From assembly GCF_001922575.1 (NCBI RefSeq), contig NZ_MRCI01000001.1, positions 2,480,001 to 2,544,000 on the forward strand: a stretch of 64,000 nt of DNA. Reading direction: 5' to 3'. Below, piece by piece: positions 61,962-64,000 of this stretch (position 1 is its first letter; each line of letters begins with the position of its first letter). Origin of the DNA: Neptunomonas phycophila (GTDB taxonomy: Bacteria; Pseudomonadota; Gammaproteobacteria; Pseudomonadales; Balneatricaceae). A program made the position numbers and the translations under genes. The notes below the pieces were generated by a model. The model searched no databases, was not told the DNA's origin, and saw nothing but the letters and a program-made list of their open reading frames with translations.

Positions 61962-63806
61962 CTATCGCCCATTTGCCGAAGCGGCATGTTCTAACACATT
62001 ATTATCACGAAGATAAACTTGATAGGCTTGTTTCATCTGCTCGACAACCTCAGGATGAGTAGCCGACAAGTCCCGAGTTTCCGCCCTATCCGTGGATAAG
62101 TCGTACAGTGAAAATGGTACATCTTTCCTGAAGACTGGCGTTTTCGATAATGGAGCCTGCTGGGCTAATTTCCAGTTATCCTTCACAACATAACTAGCAC
62201 CTATCAATTCGTCAGCAAATACCGTTCCTTCAGGGTGGACTGCAGAAAACGCTTCAGGCTTTTGTAAGCTTGAGAGGAAAGAAACTCCTTTAGGCTCAAA
62301 AATTTCTTTGCCTTTATACACTGAACCCGGCACCTCAACTCCTGCAACGTCTAACACCGTCGGGAAAATATCCGTTACTTGCAAACGAGCATCAGAAGTC
62401 GGCCGCTGCTCAGCTTGATGATTCAACTTAACAATCAACGGAGACGCAGTTCCACCTTCCGCACCGGTAAACCCTTTAAAAAAGCGGAATGGCGCCGAGC
62501 TCACTTCAGCCCAACGCGGACCGTAAGCGACAACTGAGCCTGGTTTTCCCATGTTCTCTAGCGACTCATCAACTTGTGTCCCCGGTATCGGCAACATAAA
62601 CGCTGGTGCCGCCTCGGCTCCATTATCAGACATAAAAATAATGAATGTATTATCATATTCACCTATGTCTTTGAGATGAGAAATCAACCGGCCAACATGA
62701 TGATCTAAGTTGGTCACCATCGCCGCATAAATTTCCATAGCCTTTGCTTCTTTTTGCTGCTCCTCTGGGGTTAGATCGTTCCAGCTTTTCGGACCTATAG
62801 CCCCAGGGCTAGGCTCTGATACATTTTTTAGCAAGCCCAGCTCTTGCATCCGAGCTAGTCGTTTTTCTTTAACAACCTCATATCCTTCATCATAGCGCCC
62901 TTTTTGCTCATCGATAAAGTCTTGTGGTGCTTGTAAAGGCCAATGCGGGGCAGTGTATGCCGCATACGCAAAAAACGGTTTGCCATCTTCCTGACTCGCA
63001 TCGATGTAACTTAACAATTTATCCGTAAAAAATTCAGTTGAGTAAAAATCTTTAGGTAACTCTTTAGCAGGAAAAACTCGGTCATCCTCAGCATAAAGAG
63101 TTAAATCAAGCGGCGTAGGGATTTGTGGCGGCGCATAGTGAGCTCCCGCTCCGTCAACCAAAGAAAAAGATTTTTCAAAACCGCGCGCATAAGGCAAAGC
63201 GCTTTCTTTCAATCTATACCAACGCTTTTGCTTTTGGGTTGGGGCCAACACATCAAAGGCCAAGTGCCACTTGCCGACCATGTAAGTATGATAGCCAGCA
63301 TCAGACAATAGCTCCGGCATAGTAACCGTCTTCTCGCTTATGTAACCGCGATAGCCGTCTGGTATGTTGTCAAATGTGTATGTATTCGACTGGCCCCACG
63401 GAGCACTTAGCGGTTTATCCCTGACAATATTAAGACCAACAACCTCAGCCATATTCCCTAAGCCCGCCAAGTGATGATCAACTCCCGTCATCAAACTTGC
63501 ACGTGTTGGTGAGCAAACAGCAGCTGTGTGGAAGTTTGTTAGCATTCGACCTGTCGAGGCTAATGAATCGATGTTGGGCGTCTGGATTTCACTACCAAAT
63601 GCACTTAAATCAGAATACCCCAAATCGTCAGCCATAATGACCAAAATATTAGGGCGTGTATCCTCACTGTTTGATTCAGCTTGCGATGTAGCAGATAAGC
63701 TTATTAATGATGCCGCGACTACTCCCGCGCAAAGCTTTGGAACATTGAAACGCGGCTTAAAAAAAGACAACGGGCTAACGCCATTGCTGCGATTGTTATC
63801 AATCAT
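61962..63806 (-). CDS. periplasmic type I arylsulfatase
   Basis: A 614-residue sulfatase. An N-terminal signal (KLCAGVVAASLISLSATSQA) indicates export. The formylglycine motif is C98-S-P-T-R102 (VCSPTRASLMTG). Calcium ligands are in VIMADDLGYSD (D60, D61) and FIIFMSDNGAEA. The length and ending (SLYDLSTDRAETRDLSATHP) fit the arylsulfatase A-like group. It hydrolyses sulfate esters, perhaps of aryl alcohols. It forms an operon with its maturase next to the aromatic cluster. Confidence 0.93.
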   Translation of the reverse strand: MIDNNRSNGVSPLSFFKPRFNVPKLCAGVVAASLISLSATSQAESNSEDTRPNILVIMADDLGYSDLSAFGSEIQTPNIDSLASTGRMLTNFHTAAVCSPTRASLMTGVDHHLAGLGNMAEVVGLNIVRDKPLSAPWGQSNTYTFDNIPDGYRGYISEKTVTMPELLSDAGYHTYMVGKWHLAFDVLAPTQKQKRWYRLKESALPYARGFEKSFSLVDGAGAHYAPPQIPTPLDLTLYAEDDRVFPAKELPKDFYSTEFFTDKLLSYIDASQEDGKPFFAYAAYTAPHWPLQAPQDFIDEQKGRYDEGYEVVKEKRLARMQELGLLKNVSEPSPGAIGPKSWNDLTPEEQQKEAKAMEIYAAMVTNLDHHVGRLISHLKDIGEYDNTFIIFMSDNGAEAAPAFMLPIPGTQVDESLENMGKPGSVVAYGPRWAEVSSAPFRFFKGFTGAEGGTASPLIVKLNHQAEQRPTSDARLQVTDIFPTVLDVAGVEVPGSVYKGKEIFEPKGVSFLSSLQKPEAFSAVHPEGTVFADELIGASYVVKDNWKLAQQAPLSKTPVFRKDVPFSLYDLSTDRAETRDLSATHPEVVEQMKQAYQVYLRDNNVLEHAASANGR

Positions 63807-64000
63807 AGAATTACCCAGTACTGATGATTATTTATTTTTATTCGCATTAACGCTAACAGAAAAGAAAACCAGAACAAGTCCTTAAAACTGAACTCAAGTA
63901 TTGATGAAATCGAACCATCATGGACCACGATCTTTAATGGCAGTATGGGAAGGGCAATACATGGAGGATTAAGCGTTGTAAAAGAGCTGGAGCGCTGATA
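63807..64000. other. upstream region of the sulfatase gene; nothing further seen
   Basis: No supported gene or repeat. It should contain the sulfatase promoter. A short plus-strand open stretch near the end (from about 63961) is cut by the window edge and cannot be judged. Confidence 0.3.

Overview
The window looks like the chromosome of a marine gammaproteobacterium (Oceanospirillales/Cellvibrionales-like; GC in the mid-40s by eye). The basis is gammaproteobacterial gene families (LeuE, ElaA, GcvA-type and NahR/NodD-type LysR regulators, the arginine succinyltransferase pathway), DUF1302/DUF1329 proteins, and an arylsulfatase with its radical-SAM maturase. The species cannot be named from this sequence alone. 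No rRNA, tRNA or CRISPR array was recognised.

Layout. (1) 0-10.3 kb: ordinary chromosomal genes: a sterol-desaturase-family hydroxylase, a LeuE exporter, a homocysteine S-methyltransferase homologue, a polar amino-acid ABC transporter with a GcvA-like regulator, a GAF-GGDEF diguanylate cyclase, ElaA, a GFA protein and a LysR/DUF1330 pair. (2) 10.4-25.4 kb: an accessory island of mostly small minus-strand genes. Several gaps between genes are integron-type attC sites. Two are convincing (22989-23069 and 23911-23982), one is good (20063-20163) and two are weaker (14469-14526, 16303-16388). No integron integrase is in the window, so this reads as a stretch of chromosomal cassette array or a CALIN. 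It carries an RsbQ-like hydrolase coupled to a PAS-GGDEF cyclase, a GNAT/DUF1778 toxin-antitoxin pair, a solitary RES-domain protein, orphan membrane proteins, IS3 and IS1182-family wreckage, and several broken genes (truncated LysE, frameshifted DUF2071, a frameshifted 112-codon remnant).

(3) 25.7-34.7 kb: arginine catabolism by the AST pathway: an M20 hydrolase, two tandem astA paralogues, astD and astB, then an Lrp-type regulator, a third astA paralogue and a DUF1338 (2-oxoadipate dioxygenase-like) gene. astC and astE are absent here. (4) 35-37 kb: a lipoprotein and a cyclase-family metal hydrolase.

(5) 37.2-60.7 kb: a large and apparently little-described aromatic-catabolism cluster. It encodes a VanA/VanB-like Rieske demethylase, a flavin monooxygenase, a small Rieske ferredoxin, two extradiol-type VOC dioxygenases, two fumarylacetoacetate-hydrolase-fold enzymes, an ACMSD-type amidohydrolase, a cupin, an SDR and a C-C hydrolase-like alpha/beta hydrolase. 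These are combined with an envelope module (DUF1302 barrel, DUF1329, YCF48-like propeller, MMPL/RND pump, MFS permease). Three NahR/NodD-like LysR regulators sit in or beside it. The layout suggests uptake of a hydrophobic methoxylated aromatic, demethylation or hydroxylation, ring cleavage and hydrolysis to central metabolites. (6) 60.7-63.8 kb: a periplasmic type I arylsulfatase and its anaerobic maturase, which may release aryl alcohols from sulfate esters to feed the cluster.
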